A DNA stretch of 64,000 nt, taken from Isoetes taiwanensis. Lineage: Eukaryota; Streptophyta; Lycopodiopsida; Isoetales; Isoetaceae. The notes under the pieces were generated by a model. It saw nothing but the letters and a program-made list of their open reading frames with translations. It made no database searches and was not told the DNA's origin. A program made the translations under genes and the position numbers. The stretch is from the NCBI GenBank assembly GCA_021234155.1, contig JAJEKV010000655.1, positions 1-64,000 on the forward strand, in the 5' to 3' direction. Below, piece after piece: positions 24,220 through 37,612 of this stretch (the stretch's first letter is position 1; the number at the start of each line of letters is the position of its first letter).

Positions 24220-27200
24220 TTACCCGGACGACCTTGATCGGCGTTAAAGTCCATTGGCGGTCGGTCCTTGATTGGAGAGGGATATAGTGCCGTCGGGTCC
24301 CCGGGGCCTTGGGAGAGGAAATTTGGGGCAACAGCGACCTCGGGAGGGATTTTAGGGTCAGCCAAAGTGGCGTCAACACCCCAACTCCACTTCAAGACGG
24401 CGCAAGGTCGGCCGAATATGACAAGGAGGGCCTCGAAGCGTAAACCACTGTGGGTTGCGGGCTCTAGAAGGGTTTACGTTTTGGGGGCGAGTCTGATTCT
24501 GTTGCACTGGGACTGGCCAGAAGCGGCAACGCCAGGGGAATCACGGAGCAAAAGGCCCGGCGGAGGCGGAGTTTGGGCCTTTCCTCCTCCAGATGTGGCA
24601 AAGTAGAAGTCGGGGGCTTTGCGATGGCAAGACATTAAATAAATTCGCAATTAATGCATTGCCACGAAAATAAATTCGGTTTTGCCAGCTGGATCCTAAT
24701 TCATCTCCGGCCTACGGCCCAATTTTGAATTTTTAGGAGAAGGTCTAGGTCAAAGGGTTAGCATTAGAGCGGTCGGGGCAGCGTTGCGGGGCAACAGAGT
24801 GGCACCCTTCCCCAAGTCAAGCGAGGCCGGGACCTTGCGGGGATCCCTCACAAGAGGGAAGTCCAGGACCCGGGAGGCGGGATCAAAAAGTTCAGGCTGA
24901 CCCTTCTGGCGGCGCTCCCGGGGCTGCGCTAATGACCACCCTCCGGGCCGGTTCCCCTATCCGGCCAAGTTGGATCCTCCGTTCGGGGGCCCCTCTTGGG
25001 AAGGTCAAAAGATTCAGATCGGTCAGGGAGAACTTGTCAAAGCGGGCGTCGATGTCGGCCTTGTAGAAAACCGCCTTTGTTTTGTCGTTGGACGCAGGGA
25101 TGCTCGGGAATGGCAAATAGACCACCAAATCGTCAGGAATGGCGAAATTACCCTAGGGAGCAAGTTACACGGTCGGTTTTGCGAAAGAAGGAAACACTCC
25201 GCCCTCCACGGCGATTATCGCATGCACATCTAGGCCAATTGACTACGAGGTGTGATGGAAGTGAGCTACTTTGGCGCTTCTTGGAGTTGGTGGTCTTGCC
25301 CGCGGAACTTGGTCCCCGAGGGCAATGTCGGCGTTGGAGTCCATTGGCGGTCGGTCCTTGATTCGGAGGGGAGGTCGCCCGTCCGATCCCCGGGGGGCCT
25401 TGGGGAGAGAAATTTGGGAGCAAGTTGACCTCAGGGATTTTTAGGGTCAGCTACGGCGTCAACACCCCAACTCCACTTCAAGACAAGGTCGGCGAATCGA
25501 CAAGGAGAGGGCCTCAAAGCGTAAACCACGTGGGTTGCCGAGGGCTCTAGAAGGGTTTACGTTTGGGGGCGAGGAAATCTGTCTGTTGCACTGGGACTGG
25601 CGGCGGCGGTAGGAAATCTGGAGCAAGGAGGCGGCCGGGCGGAGTTTGGGCCTTTCCTCCTCCCGATGTGGCAAGTAGAAGTCGGGGGGCTTTTGCGATG
25701 GCAAGACATTCGTAAATTCGCAATTAATGCATTGCGAAAATAAATTCGGTTTTGCCGGTTGGATCCCTAATTCATCTCGGCCACGGCCCAATTTTGAATT
25801 TTCGGAGAAGGTCTAGGTCAAAGGGTTAGCATTAGAGCGGTCGGGGCAGCCGGTTTGCGGAACAGCAGAGGTGGCACCCTTCCCCAAGTCAAGCGAGGCC
25901 GGGACCTTGCGGGGATCCCTCACAAGAGGGGAGAGTCAGGACCGGGGAGGCGGGATCAAAAAAGTTCCGAGGCGGCCCTTCTGGCGGCTCTCCCGGCTGC
26001 GCTAATGACCACCCTCCGGGGCGGTTCCCCTATCCGGCCGTTGGATCCTCCGTTCAGGGGCCCCTCTTGGGGAAGGTCCAAAAGATTCGGATCGGTCGGA
26101 GAACTTGTCAAAGCCGCGGGCGTCGATGTCGGCCTTGTAGAAACCGCCTTTGTTTTGTCGTTGAGACGCAGGGATGCTCAGGAATGGCAAATAGACCTGC
26201 CAAATCGTCAGGAATGGCGAAATTACCCTAGGGAGCAAGTTACGGTCGGTTTTGCGAAAGAAGAAGGAAACACTCCGCCCTCCGCGGCGGTATCCGCATG
26301 CATCCTAGGCCAATTGACTCACGAGTGTGATGGAAGTGAGCTACTTTGGCGCTTCTTGGAGTTGGTGGTCTTTGGCCCGCGGAACTTGGTCCCCGGGGGC
26401 AATGTCGGCGTTCTGAGTCCATTGGCGGTCGGATCGCGATTAGGAGAGGGAGGTTGCGCGCCCGTCAGTCCCGGGGCCTTGGGGAGAGGAAATTTGGGGC
26501 AAGCGACCTCGGGAGGGATTTTAGGGTCAGCGCTGGCGTCAACACTAACTCCACTTCAAGACCGCGGCGCAAGGTCGGCGAATCGACAAGGAGAGGGCCT
26601 CGAAAGCGTAAACCATGTGGGTTGCGGGGCTCTAGAAGGGTTTACGTTTTGGGGCGAGTCTGATCTGTTGCGCAGGACCTGGGAGAAGCGGCAGTAGAGA
26701 GAATACGAACAAGGGGCCCGGCGGGGGCGGAGTTTGGGCCTTTCCTCCTCCGATGTGGCAAGTAGAAGTCGGGCTTTTTGCGATGGCAAGACATTCGTAA
26801 ATTCGCAATTAATGCATTGCCACGAAAATAAATTCGGTTTTTGCCATTTGGATCCTAATTCATCTCGCCTGCGGCCCAATTTTGAATTTTAGGGAAGGTC
26901 TAGGTCAAAGGGTTAGCATTAGAGCGGTCGGGGCAGCCCGTTGCGAGGACAGCAGAGCTGGCACCCTTCCCCAAGTCAAGCGAGGCCAGGACCTGCGGGG
27001 ATCCCTCACAAGAGGGGAGAGTCAGGACCCAGGAGGCGGGATCAAAAAGTTCAGCTGCAGCCCTTCTGGCGGCGCTCCCGGGCTGCGCTAATGACCACCC
27101 TCCGGGCCCGGTTCCCCTATCCGGCCCGTTGGATCCTCCGTTCAGGGGCCCCTCTTGGGGAAGGTCAAAAGATTCAGATCGGTCAGGGAGAACTTGTCAA

Positions 27201-30200
27201 ACCGCGGGCGTCTGATGTCGGCCTTGTAGAAACGCCTTTGTTTTGTCGTTAGACGCAGGGATGCTCAGGAATGGCAAATAGACCCTGCCAAATCGTCAGG
27301 AATGGCGAAATTACCCTAGGGAGCAAGTTACCACGGTCGGTTTTGCGAAAGAAGGGAAACACTCCGCCCTCCACGGCGGTATCCGCATGCACATCCTAGG
27401 CCAATTTGACTACGAGTGTGATGGAAGTGAGCTACTTTGGCGCTTCTTGGAGTTCGGGTGGTCTTATGGCCCGGAACTTGGTCCCCGGGGGCAATGTCGG
27501 CGTTACGAGTCCATTGGCGAGGTCGGATCGCGATTAGGAGAGGGAGGTCGCCCGTCAGATCCCGGGGCCTTGGGGAGAGAAATTTGGGGCAAAGCGACCT
27601 CGGGAGGGATTTTTTAGGGTCAGCTCTGGCGTCAACACCCCAACTCCCACTTCAAGACCGCGCGCAAGGTCGGCCGAATCGACAAGGAGAGGGCCTCGAA
27701 GCGTAAACCACATGGGGTTGCGGGGCTCTAGAAGGGTTTACGTTTTTGGGGGCGAGTCTGATCATTGCACTGGGACTGGCAAAGCGGCGGCCGAGAATAC
27801 GAACAGGGGCCCGGCGGGCCGGAGTTTGGGCCTTTCCTCCTCCCGATGTGGCAAGTAGAAGTCGGGCGCTTTGCGATGGCAAGACATTAAGTAAATTCGC
27901 AATTAATGCATTGCGAAAATAAATTCGGTTTTGCCGGCTGGATCCCTAATTCATCTCGGCACTACGGCCCAATTTTGAATTTTAGGAGAAGGTCTAGGTC
28001 AAAGGGTTAGCATTAGAGCGGTCGGGGCAGCGGGTTGCGGGGCACAGCAGCTGGCACCCTTCCCCAAGTCAAAGCGAGGCCGGGACCTTGCGGGGATCCC
28101 TCACAAGAGGGGAGAGTCAGGACCCGAGGCGGGATCCAAAAAGTTCCCGGCAGACCCTTCTGGCGGCGCTCCCGGGGCTGCGCTAATGACCACCCTCCGG
28201 GCCGGTTCCCCTATCCGGCCGTTGGATCCTCCGTTCGGGGGCCCCTCGCCGGGAAGGTCAAAAGATTCGGATCGGTCGGGAGAACTTGTCAAACCCGCCG
28301 AGTCGTCGATGTCGGCCTTGTAGAAGCCCGCCTTTGTTTTGTCGTTCGGACGCAGGGATGCTCGGAATGGCAAATAGACCTGCCAAATCGTCAGGAATGG
28401 CGAAATTACCCTAGGGAGCAAGTTACGGTCGGTTTTTGCGAAAGAAGGAAACACTCCGCCCTCCCGGCGGTATCGCATGCACATCCCTAGGCCAATTGAC
28501 TACGAGTGTGATGGAAGTGAGCTACTTTGGCGCTTCTTGGAGTTCGGGTGGTCTTCTGGCCCGCGGAACTTGGTCCCCGAGGGGCAATGTCGGCGTTACG
28601 AGTCCATTGGCGGTCGGATCGCGATTCAGGAGAGGGAGGTCGCCCGTCCGTCCCGGGGGGCCTTGGGGAGAGGAAATTTGGGGCAAGCGACCTGGGGGAT
28701 TTTAGGAGTCGGCGCTCTGGCGTCAACACCCTAACTCCACTTCAAGGTCTGGCGCAAGGTCGGCCCGAATCGACAAGGAGAGGGCCTCGAAAGCGTAAAC
28801 CAGTGGGTTGCGGGCTCTAGAAGGGTTTACGTTTTGGGGGCCGAGTCTGATCTGTTACGCAGGACTGGCCAGAAGCGGCCGAGAATACGGACAAAGGCCC
28901 GGCGGGCCGGAGTTTGGGCCTGTCCTCCTCCCGATGTGGCAAGTAGAAGTCGGGCGCTTTTGCGATGCAAGACATTAAGTAAATTCGCAATTAATGCATT
29001 GCGAAAATAAATTCGTTTTTTTTGCATTTGGATCCCCTAATTCATCTCGACACGGCCCAATTTTTGAATTTTAGGAGAAAGGTCTAGGTCAAAGGGTTAG
29101 CATTAGAGCGGTCGGGGCAGGCGTTGCGGGGACAGCAGTGGCACCCTTCCCAAGTCAAGCGAGGCCGGGGACCTTGCGGGGATCCCTCACAAGAGGGGAG
29201 AGTCCAGGACCCAGGGGCGGGATCAAAAAGTTCGAGGCAGCCCTTCTGGCGGCGCTCCCGGGGCTGCGCTAATGACCACCCTCCGGGCCCGGTTCCCCTA
29301 TCCGGCCGTTGGATCCTCCGTTCGGGGGGCCCCTCTTGGGGAAGGTCAAAAGATTCAGATCGGTCAGGAGAACTTGTCAAACCCATGAGGCGTCGATGTC
29401 GGCCTTGTAGAAACCGCCTTTGTTTTGTCGTTCGGGACGCAGGGATGCTCGGAATGGCAAATAGACCCCACCAAATCGTCCGGAATGGCGAAATTACCTA
29501 GGGAGCAAGTTACGGTCGGTTTTCAAAAAAGAAGGAAACACTCCGCCCTCCACGGCGGTATCGCATGCACATCCTAGGCCAATTGACTGAGTGTGATGGA
29601 AGTGAGCTACTTTGGCGCTTCTTGGAGTTGGTGGTCTTCGGCCCGCGGAACTTGGTCCCGAGGGGCAATGTCGGCGTTAAGAGTCCATTGGCGGTCGGAT
29701 CGCGATTCCGGAGAGGGGGTCGCCCGTCCGTCCCAGGGGGCCTTGGGGAGAGGAAATTTGGGGCAAGCGACCTCGGGAGGATTTTAGGGTCAGCGCTCTG
29801 GCGTCAACACCCCAACTCCACTTCAAAGACGGCGCAAGGTCGGCGAATCGACAGGAGAGGGCCTCCGGCGTAAACCACAGTGGGTTGCGGGCTCTAGAAG
29901 GGTTTCACGTTTTGGGGCGAGTCAATCTGTTGCACTAGGACTGGCAGAAGCGGCAACCGAGAATCACGAACAAGGGAGGCCCGGCGGGCCGGAGTTTGGG
30001 CCTTTCCTCCTCCGATGTGGCAAGTAGAAGTGAGCGCTTTGCTTGATGTAAGACATTAAATAAATTCGCAATTAATGCATTACCACGAAAATAAATTCGG
30101 TTTTGCAATTTGGATCTCTAATTCATCTCCGCTACGGCCCAATTTTGAATTTTAGGAGAAGGTCTAGGTCAAAGGGTTAGCATTAGAGCGGTCGGGGCAG

Positions 30201-33200
30201 CCCGTTGCGAGAACAACCAGATCTGGCACCCTTCCCCAAGTCAAAGCGAGGCCAGGACCTTGCAGGGATCCCTCACAAGAGGGAGAGTCCAGGACCCAGG
30301 CGGGATCAAAAAGTTCGAGGCAGCCCTTCTGGCGGCGCTCCCGGGGCTGCTGCGCTAATGACCACCCTCCGGGCGGTTCCCCTATCCGGCCGTTGGATCC
30401 TCCGTTCAGGGCCCCTCTTGGGGAAGGTCAAAAGATTCAGATCGGTCGGGAGAACTTGTCAAACCAGCGCGGCGTCGATGTCGGCCTTGTAGAAACCGCC
30501 TTGTTTTGTCGTTGAGACGCAGGGATGCTCGGAATGGCAAATAGACCCTGCCAAATAAATTAGGAATGGCGAAATTACCCTAGGGGAGCAAGTTACGCGG
30601 TCGGTTTTGCGAAGAAGGAAACACTCCGCCCTCCACGGCGGTATCCGCATCCACATCCTAGGCCAATTGACTACGAGTGTGATGGAAGTGAGCTACTTTG
30701 GGCGCTTCTTGGAGTTGGTGGTCTTGGCCACGGAACTTGGTCCCCGAGGGCAATGTCGGCGTTAAAGGTCCATTGGCGGTCGGATCGCGATTCAGGAGAG
30801 GGGAATTAAGCCCGAATAGTCCCAGGGCCTTGGGGGAGAGGAAATTTGGGGCAAGCGACCTCAGGAGGGATTTTAGGGTCCGCTCTGGCGTCACACCCCA
30901 ACTCCACTTCAAGACAGTATAAAGGTCCGGCGAATCGACAAGGAGAGGGCCTCGAAGCGTAAACCTGTGGGTTGCCGGGCTCTAGAAGGGTTTTGCGTTT
31001 TGGGGGCGAGTCTGTCTGTTGCACTTGGGACTGGCGAAGCGGCAACCAGAATACGGGAACAAGGGAGGCGGCGGGGCGGAGTTTGGGCCTTTCCTCCTCC
31101 CGATGTGGCAAGTAGAAGTCGGGGGGGCTTTTGCAGTGGCAAGACATTAAATAAATTCATAATTAATGCATTGCCACGAAAATAAATTCGGTTTTGCCAT
31201 TTGGATCCCTAATTCATCTCGGCCTACGGCCCAATTTTGAATTTTCGGAGGAGAAGGTCTAGGTCAAAGGGTTAGCATTAGAGCGGTCGGGGCGGCCGGT
31301 TGCGGGGCAACCGGCTGGCACCCTTCCCCAAGTCAAAGCGAGGCCCGGGACCTTGCGGGGATCCCTCACAAGAGGGAGAGTCCAGGACCCGAGGGCGGGA
31401 TCAAAAAGTTCGAGGCAGCCCTTCTGGCGGCGCTCCCGGGGCTGCGCTAATGACCACCCTCCGGGCCGGTTCCCCTATCCGGCCGTTGGATCCTCCGTTC
31501 GGGGGCCCCTCTTGGGAAGGTCAAAAGATTCAGATCGGTCGGGAGAACTTGTCAAACCCAGCGGGGGCGTCGATGTCGGCCTTGTAGAAACCCGCCTTTG
31601 TTTTTGTCGTTCGAGACGCGGGGATGCTCGGAATGGCAAATAGACCACCAAATCGTCAGGAATGGCGAAATTACCCTAGGGAGCAAGTTACATGGTCGGT
31701 TTTGCGAAAGAAGGAAACACTCCGCCCTCCCGGCGATTATCCCATGCACATCCTAGGCCAATTGATTTACGAGTGTGATGGAAGTGAGCTACTTTGGGCT
31801 TCTTGGAGTTCGGGGTGGTCTTCGGCCCCACTTGGTCCCCGGAACTTGGTCCATTGGGGGCAATGTCGGCGTTAAAGTCCATTGGCCTCAGGAATCAGAT
31901 CCATTCGGGTGAGGAAGCCCAAGGCCCGTCGTCCCAGGGCCTTGGGGAGAAATTTAGGGCAAGCACCTCGAGGAGGGATTTTTAGGGTCAGCGCTCTTGG
32001 CGTCAACACTAACTCCACTTCAAGACATGGGCAAGGTCCGGCGAATCGACGACAAGGTAAAGAGGGCCTCTAGAAGCGTAAACCAATGGTTGGTTAGTTT
32101 CAGAGGGCTCTAGAAGGGTTTTCGTTTTGGGGCCGAGAATCTTTCTGTTGCACTCAGGACTGGCCAAGAGCGGCACGGAGAATCCAGGCAAGGGGGCCCG
32201 GAGGCGGAGTTTGGGCCTTTCCTCCTCCCAATGTGGCAAGTAGAAGGCGGGGGAGTTTGGGCTTTTTCAGTGTGGCAAGACATTAAAGTAAATTAATTAA
32301 TGCATTGCACGAAAATAAATTCGGTTTTGCCCATTTGGATCCCTAATTCATCTCGGCTACGGCCCAATTTTGAATTTTGAGGAGAAGGTCTAGGTCAAAG
32401 GGTTAGCATTAGAGCGGTCGGGGCGGCGGTTGCGGAACAACAGAGGTGGCACCCTTCCCCAAGTCAAGCGAGGCCGGGACCTTGCGGGGATCCCTCACAA
32501 GAGGGGAAGTCAGGACCCAGGAGGCGGGATCAAAAAGTTCGAGGCAGCCCTTCTGGCGGCGCTCCCGGTGCAGCTAATGACCACCCTCGGGGGCGGTTCC
32601 CCTATCCGGCCGTTGGATCCTCCGTTCGGGGGCCCCTCTTGGGAAGGTCCAAAGATTCAGATCGGTCGGGAGAACTTGTCAAACCCAGCGAGGCGTCGAT
32701 GTCGACCTTGTAGAAGAAACGCCTTGTTTTGTCGTTCGAGACGCAGGGATGCTCCGGAATGGCAAATAGACCACCTGCCATCGTCAGGAATGGGCGAAAT
32801 TACCCTAGGGAGCAAGTTACGCGGTCGGTTTTGCAAAAGAAGGAAACACTCCGCCCTCCACGGACGGTATCGCATGCACATCCTAGGCCAATTGACTACG
32901 AGTGTGATGGAAGTGAGCTACTTTGGGCTTCTTGGAGTCCGGGTGGTCTTAAGCCCGCGGAACTTGGTCCCGAGGGCAATGTCGGCGTTACGAGTCCATT
33001 GGCAAGGAGCCCAAATCAGCGATTCAGGGAGGGAGGTGCCCGTCAGGTCCCGGAGGGCCTTGGGAGAGAAATTTGGGGCAAAGCGACCTCGGGAGGGATT
33101 TTAGGGTCAGCTGGCGTCAACACCCCAACTCCACTTCAAGACATGGCGCAAGGTCGGCCCGAATCGACAAAGGAGGGGCCTCGAAGCGTAAACCATTGGG

Positions 33201-36200
33201 TTGCCGGGGCTCTAGAAGGGTTTACGTTTTGGGGGTCAACGTTCAGAGTCTGGCCAAATCTGTTGCCTGGGACCTGGCGGCGGCAGTAGAATCCGGGCAA
33301 GGAGGCCCGGCGGGGAGGCGGAGTTTGGGCCTTTCCTCCTCCCGATGTGGCAAGTACGAGAAGTTTGGGCGCTTTTGCAGTGGCAAGACATTGATAAGTG
33401 CATAATTAATGCATTGCGAAAATAAATTCGGTTTTTTGCCCGGTGGATCCTAATTCATCTCGGCCTGCGGCCCAATTTTGAATTTTAGGAGAAGGTCTAG
33501 GTCAAAGGGTTAGCATTAGAGCGGTCGGGGCAGCCCGTTGCGGGGGCAGCAGAGGCTGGCACCCTTCCCAAGTCAAGCGAGGCCGGGACCTTGCGGGGAT
33601 CCCTCACAAGAGGGGAAGTCCAGGACAGGGGGAGGCGGGATCAAAAAGTTCCGGCAGCCCTTCTGGTGGCGCTCCCGGGGCTGCTGCGCTAATGACCACC
33701 CTCCGGGCCGGTTCCCCTATCCGGCCGTTGGATCCTCCGTTCAGGGGGCCCCTCTTGGGAAGGTCAAAAAGATTCAGATCGGTTAGGAGAACTTGTCAAA
33801 CCGCGAGGCGTCGATGTCGGCCTTGTAGAAACCGCCTTGTTTTGTCGTTCGGGCACCAGGGGATGCTCCGGAATGGCAAATAGACCTGCCAAATCGTCAG
33901 GAATGGCGAAATTACCCTAGGGAGCAAGTTACGCGGTCGGTTTTGCGAAAGGAAACACTCCACGCCCTCCCGCGGCCAGGTATCCATGCACATCCTAGGC
34001 CAATTGACTACGAGTGTGATGGAAGTGAGCTACTTTGGCTTCTTGGAGTTCGGGTGGTCTTACGGCCCGCGGACTTGGTCCCCAGGGCAATGTCGGCGTT
34101 CTGGTCCCATTGGCGAGCCGGATCCCGATTCAGGGAGGCGGAGGTTGCCGTCAGGTCCCAGGGGCCTTGGGGAGAGAAATTTAGGGCAAAAGCAGCCTCG
34201 GGGATTTTTAGGGTCCGCGCTCTGGCGTCAACACCCCAACTCCACTTCAAGACCGGCCCTTAAAGGTCCGGCGAATCGACAAGGAGAGGGCCTCCCAAAG
34301 CGTAAACCACAGTGGGTTGCGAGGCTCTAGAAGGGTTTACGTTTTGGGGCGCGAGTCTGTGGTCTGTTGCACTGGGACCTGGGCGGCGGCTGGCCAGAAT
34401 ACCAGAGCAAGAGGCGGCGGGCCGGGTTTGGGCCTTTCCTCCTCCCGATGTGGCAAGTAGAAGTCGAGAGCTTTGCGATGGCAAGACGCCGTAAATTCGC
34501 AATTAATGCATTGCGCGAAAATAAATTCGGTTTTTTGCCGGTTGGATCCCTAATTCATCTCCCACCACGGCCCAATTTTGAATTTTAGGAGAAGGTCTAG
34601 GTCAAAGGGTTAGCATTAGAGCGGTCGGGGGCAGCGGGTTGCAGAAGCAACCAGAGCTGGCACCCTTCCCCAAGTCAAGCGAGGCCAGGACCTTGCGGGG
34701 ATCCCTCACAAGAGGGAGAGTCCAGGACCAGGGGCGGGATCCAAAAAGTTCGAGGCAGCCCCTTCTGGCGGCGCTCCCGGGGGCTGCGCTAATGACCACC
34801 CTCCCGGGGCCGGTTCCCCTATCCGGCCGTTGGATCCTCCGTTCGGGGGCCCCTGCCGGGGAAGGTCCAAAAGATTCGGATCGGTCGGGAGAACTTGTCA
34901 AACAGCAGGCGTCTGATGTCGGCCTTGTAGAAGCCGCCTTTGTTTTGTCGTTAGACGCAGGGATGCTCGGAATGGCAAATAGACCACTACCAAATCGTCG
35001 GGAATGGCGAAATTACCCTAGGGAGCAAGTTACGGTCGGTTTTGCGAAGATCAAAACCTCCGCCCTCCGGCGGTATCCGCATGACCACCATCCTAGGCCG
35101 GGTTGACTATGAGTGTGATGGAAGTGAGCTACGGGGGCCTTCTTGGAGTTCAAAGATTGGTCTTTAGCCCCGCGGAACTTGTCCCCAGGGGGCAATGTCG
35201 GCGTTTGGTCCATTGGCGTTTTTGAGCGGTCCGGAGCACCAGAGGTCGCCCGTCCGGAATCAGGGCCTTGGGAGAAATTTAGGGCAAGCAGCCTCGGTCG
35301 GTTTCTTCAACAAGAGGCTAACTCCACCCCAAGGACGGTAAAGGTCCGGCCGAATCACAAGGAGAGGGCCTCCGGCGTAAACCACAATGGGTTGCGGGCT
35401 CTAGAAGGGTTTACGTTTTGGGGGCGGGTGGTCTTCAGCCCTGGAACTTGATCCCGGGGCAATGTCGGCATTCGAGTCCATTGGCAGAACCAAATCGCGC
35501 GATTGGGTGAGGGAGGTTGCCCGTCCTTCCCCGGGGCCTTGGGGAGAGAATTGGGGCAGCGACTTAGGAGGGATTTTAGTGTCCGCTCTGGCGTCCAACA
35601 CTAACTCCACTTCAAGACATGCGCAAAGTCGGCGAATCACGGCAAGGAGAGGGGGCCTCCGGCGTAAACCCCAATGGGTTGCGGGCTCGAAGGGTTTCAC
35701 GTTTTGGGGGGGTCACGGAGTCGGCCTGATCTTCCCAGCCCGCGGAACGGTTTCGAGCCAAGCTCACGGCGTCCAACAGGACTCCATTCAAGAGAAATCG
35801 TGGTAAACCACGGAGGTTGCGAGGGTTCGGGGGAGTCAGGAACTTGGTCCCGAGGTTCCATTGGCGAGCCAAATAGGAGGGGGAGGTTGCCCGTTCTTCC
35901 CGAGGGCCTTGGGGAAAGAAGCCTCGGGAGGAGGATTTTTAGGGTCGCTCTCGGCGTCCAACACCCCAACTCCACTTCAAGACCGTCGCTAGGTCCAGCC
36001 GAATACGACAGGAGAGGGCCTCAAAGCGTAAACCACAGTGAGTTGCGGGGCTCTAGAAGGGTTTACGTTTTGACGCGAAGTCTGGATACTTGTTGATTAG
36101 GCATTGCCGAGAAGAGCTGCGACCGAAAAGCATAGCAGGGAGGCCGGCCGGACGGAGTTTGGACCTGTCCTCCTCCCGATGTGGCAATTAGAAATTCGAG

Positions 36201-36395
36201 CTTTTTGGCAACCTACCCGATTAAATTCATAATTAATGCATTGCCACGAAAATAAATTCTGATTTTTTGCCGGTTTGGATCCTAATTCATCTCCGGCCTA
36301 CGGCCCAATTTTGGAATTTTTGGAGAAAGGTCTAGGTCAAAGGGTTAGCATTAGAACCGTCGGGGCAGCGGATTCGCGAGGCAACAGAGCTGATT
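24220..36395. repeat. 1.09-kb GC-rich satellite array B
   Basis: Same satellite as array A, same orientation. The anchor GGTCTAGGTCAAAGGGTTAGC begins near 24742, 25810, 26897, 27991, 29081, 30161, 31256, 32387, 33494, 34594 and 36329; the first nine spacings are 1068-1131 bp and the last is 1735. The array starts abruptly in mid-unit near 24220 and ends like array A, with 300-bp submodules and then the CACTA body. Apparent long frames (for example 25855-26697 and 32430-33104) are not conserved from unit to unit. Units near the right end are the most degenerate, as expected when internal units are homogenised by unequal exchange. Confidence 0.95.
35150..36075. repeat. Three submodules ending array B
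   Basis: Copies of the 300-bp submodule begin near 35160, 35430 and 35730. The third is rearranged, with an extra segment containing TTTCGAGCCAAGCTCACGG. The arrangement mirrors 6203-7085 in array A. Confidence 0.75.
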
Positions 36396-36789
36396 TGGAA
36401 GATTTGGAAGATGCGGAGTTGACTTCAAACCACAAAGAAACATAAATTTAGTGGTGCTTCTATCGGTCAGGTTGGAGAAAAATCCAAGTTATTTGTCCAT
36501 CTAAACTTCTAAGAATGTGCATTTGAAAGATTTAGAACATGGAAGTGTCCCATTTTACCCAAGAGCTACTGAGGAGAGTCCAAACCACAAATAATCTCAA
36601 AAATTTGGTTCTACCGGTCAAGTCGAAAAATAAAGCGAAACCTGGGGCTCCGAGAAATGGCAAAATCCGGCGAAGAAGGCGATATCAACGGAAGAATGCA
36701 AAATATCTTCAAGAATCCTTGGATCATGTTCATGCATATGTATCAATGCTAGATTGTACCCAAGAGAAAATATAACAATGTACAAAACA

Positions 36790-37350
36790 TAGGTTTATTG
36801 AACAAAAGATCACTTGAACAATTGACATACTCCTCGACGAGCTTGGCTTATGGTTTCTATCATTGAAGTCCTCCCTTGTCCATCCCCTTTGAACCATGGC
36901 TCCATGTCAAGTATGTAATGGCGTCGACCATGCATATGTCGGCAGCTAGTATCATGTTAATCTTTGTTTTTTCTGTGGTGCTTCCAAACCCGACCATCTT
37001 TTCAAGAAGCACCCTCATCATGCTAGGCGACTCAGCACGGTTCCTAACAATTTGGTCGGTGCCTTCTCACCAATCACATACTTCTTTAACACTTTCATCA
37101 GATGGATCGTTGTTTCATAGTCCTCATCTTAGTGGAGGGAGGGTTCGGAGGATTCCCTTCCCTTCTCATGCCCTCGTGGCTCCTACACCAAGCTATAGAT
37201 TAGAAAATAGATAAAATACAATAAAGTGTATAAACTTCTGAGTGTAGCCTTACTTGTGAAGGCGGGTTCCATATCTCTACGCTCTTGAATCCTCATCTCC
37301 TCCACGAATACGGTTCAAGCGTCGAAGCATACCTTCCATGGCCATGTATC
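36790..37350 (-). pseudogene. Unidentified two-exon gene 3' of transposase, copy B
   Basis: Counterpart of 7790-8345. The GTAAGG donor is next to 37253, the CTATAG acceptor next to 37193, and AATAAA is at 36794-36799. The blocks DEDYETTIH and VLLEKMVGFGSTTEKTKIN are readable, the latter without a break here. No family is recognised. Conservation of both splice sites and the polyadenylation signal in two copies is the main support that it is, or was, transcribed. Confidence 0.4.
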
Positions 37351-37477
37351 CCAAAAGCAATAAAAAAAAAAACTCACAATAGCGCAATGAAAACTAGGAT
37401 CCAGAGGATGGTTCGCCAATACTCAAATCATAAAAGAAATGGGAAAAATGAAAGCGGCCGATGACTTTTTAAAGAAC

Positions 37478-37570
37478 GAGCGTCGTTTTAAGGCGTATAA
37501 GCGTCGTTTAACGGCGTTTAAAGGTGGATTAACGGCGTCTATACTTGGCGTTCCGCGGCTATTCGGCGTC
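37478..37570. repeat. GC-rich motif block, copy B
   Basis: GCGTCGTTTTAAGGCG, GCGTCGTTTAACGGCG and related pieces in direct orientation; equivalent to 8461-8566. It separates the short minus-strand gene from the plus-strand ORF. Confidence 0.65.
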
Positions 37571-37612
37571 GTCTGAGAAATTTGTTTTGTTTTTGGTATC
37601 TTTGAGATGCCA

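Noticed and set aside
25855-26697. 280-codon open frame within array B, and similar frames such as 32430-33104
   Set aside because: The frame is not kept in neighbouring units of the same satellite, has no known domain, and depends on indels that differ from unit to unit. High GC content makes long chance frames likely.
1-36395. Arrays A and B as ribosomal DNA or its spacer
   Set aside because: No 18S, 5.8S, 25S or 5S sequence is visible, and the units have no recognisable Pol I or Pol III gene structure.
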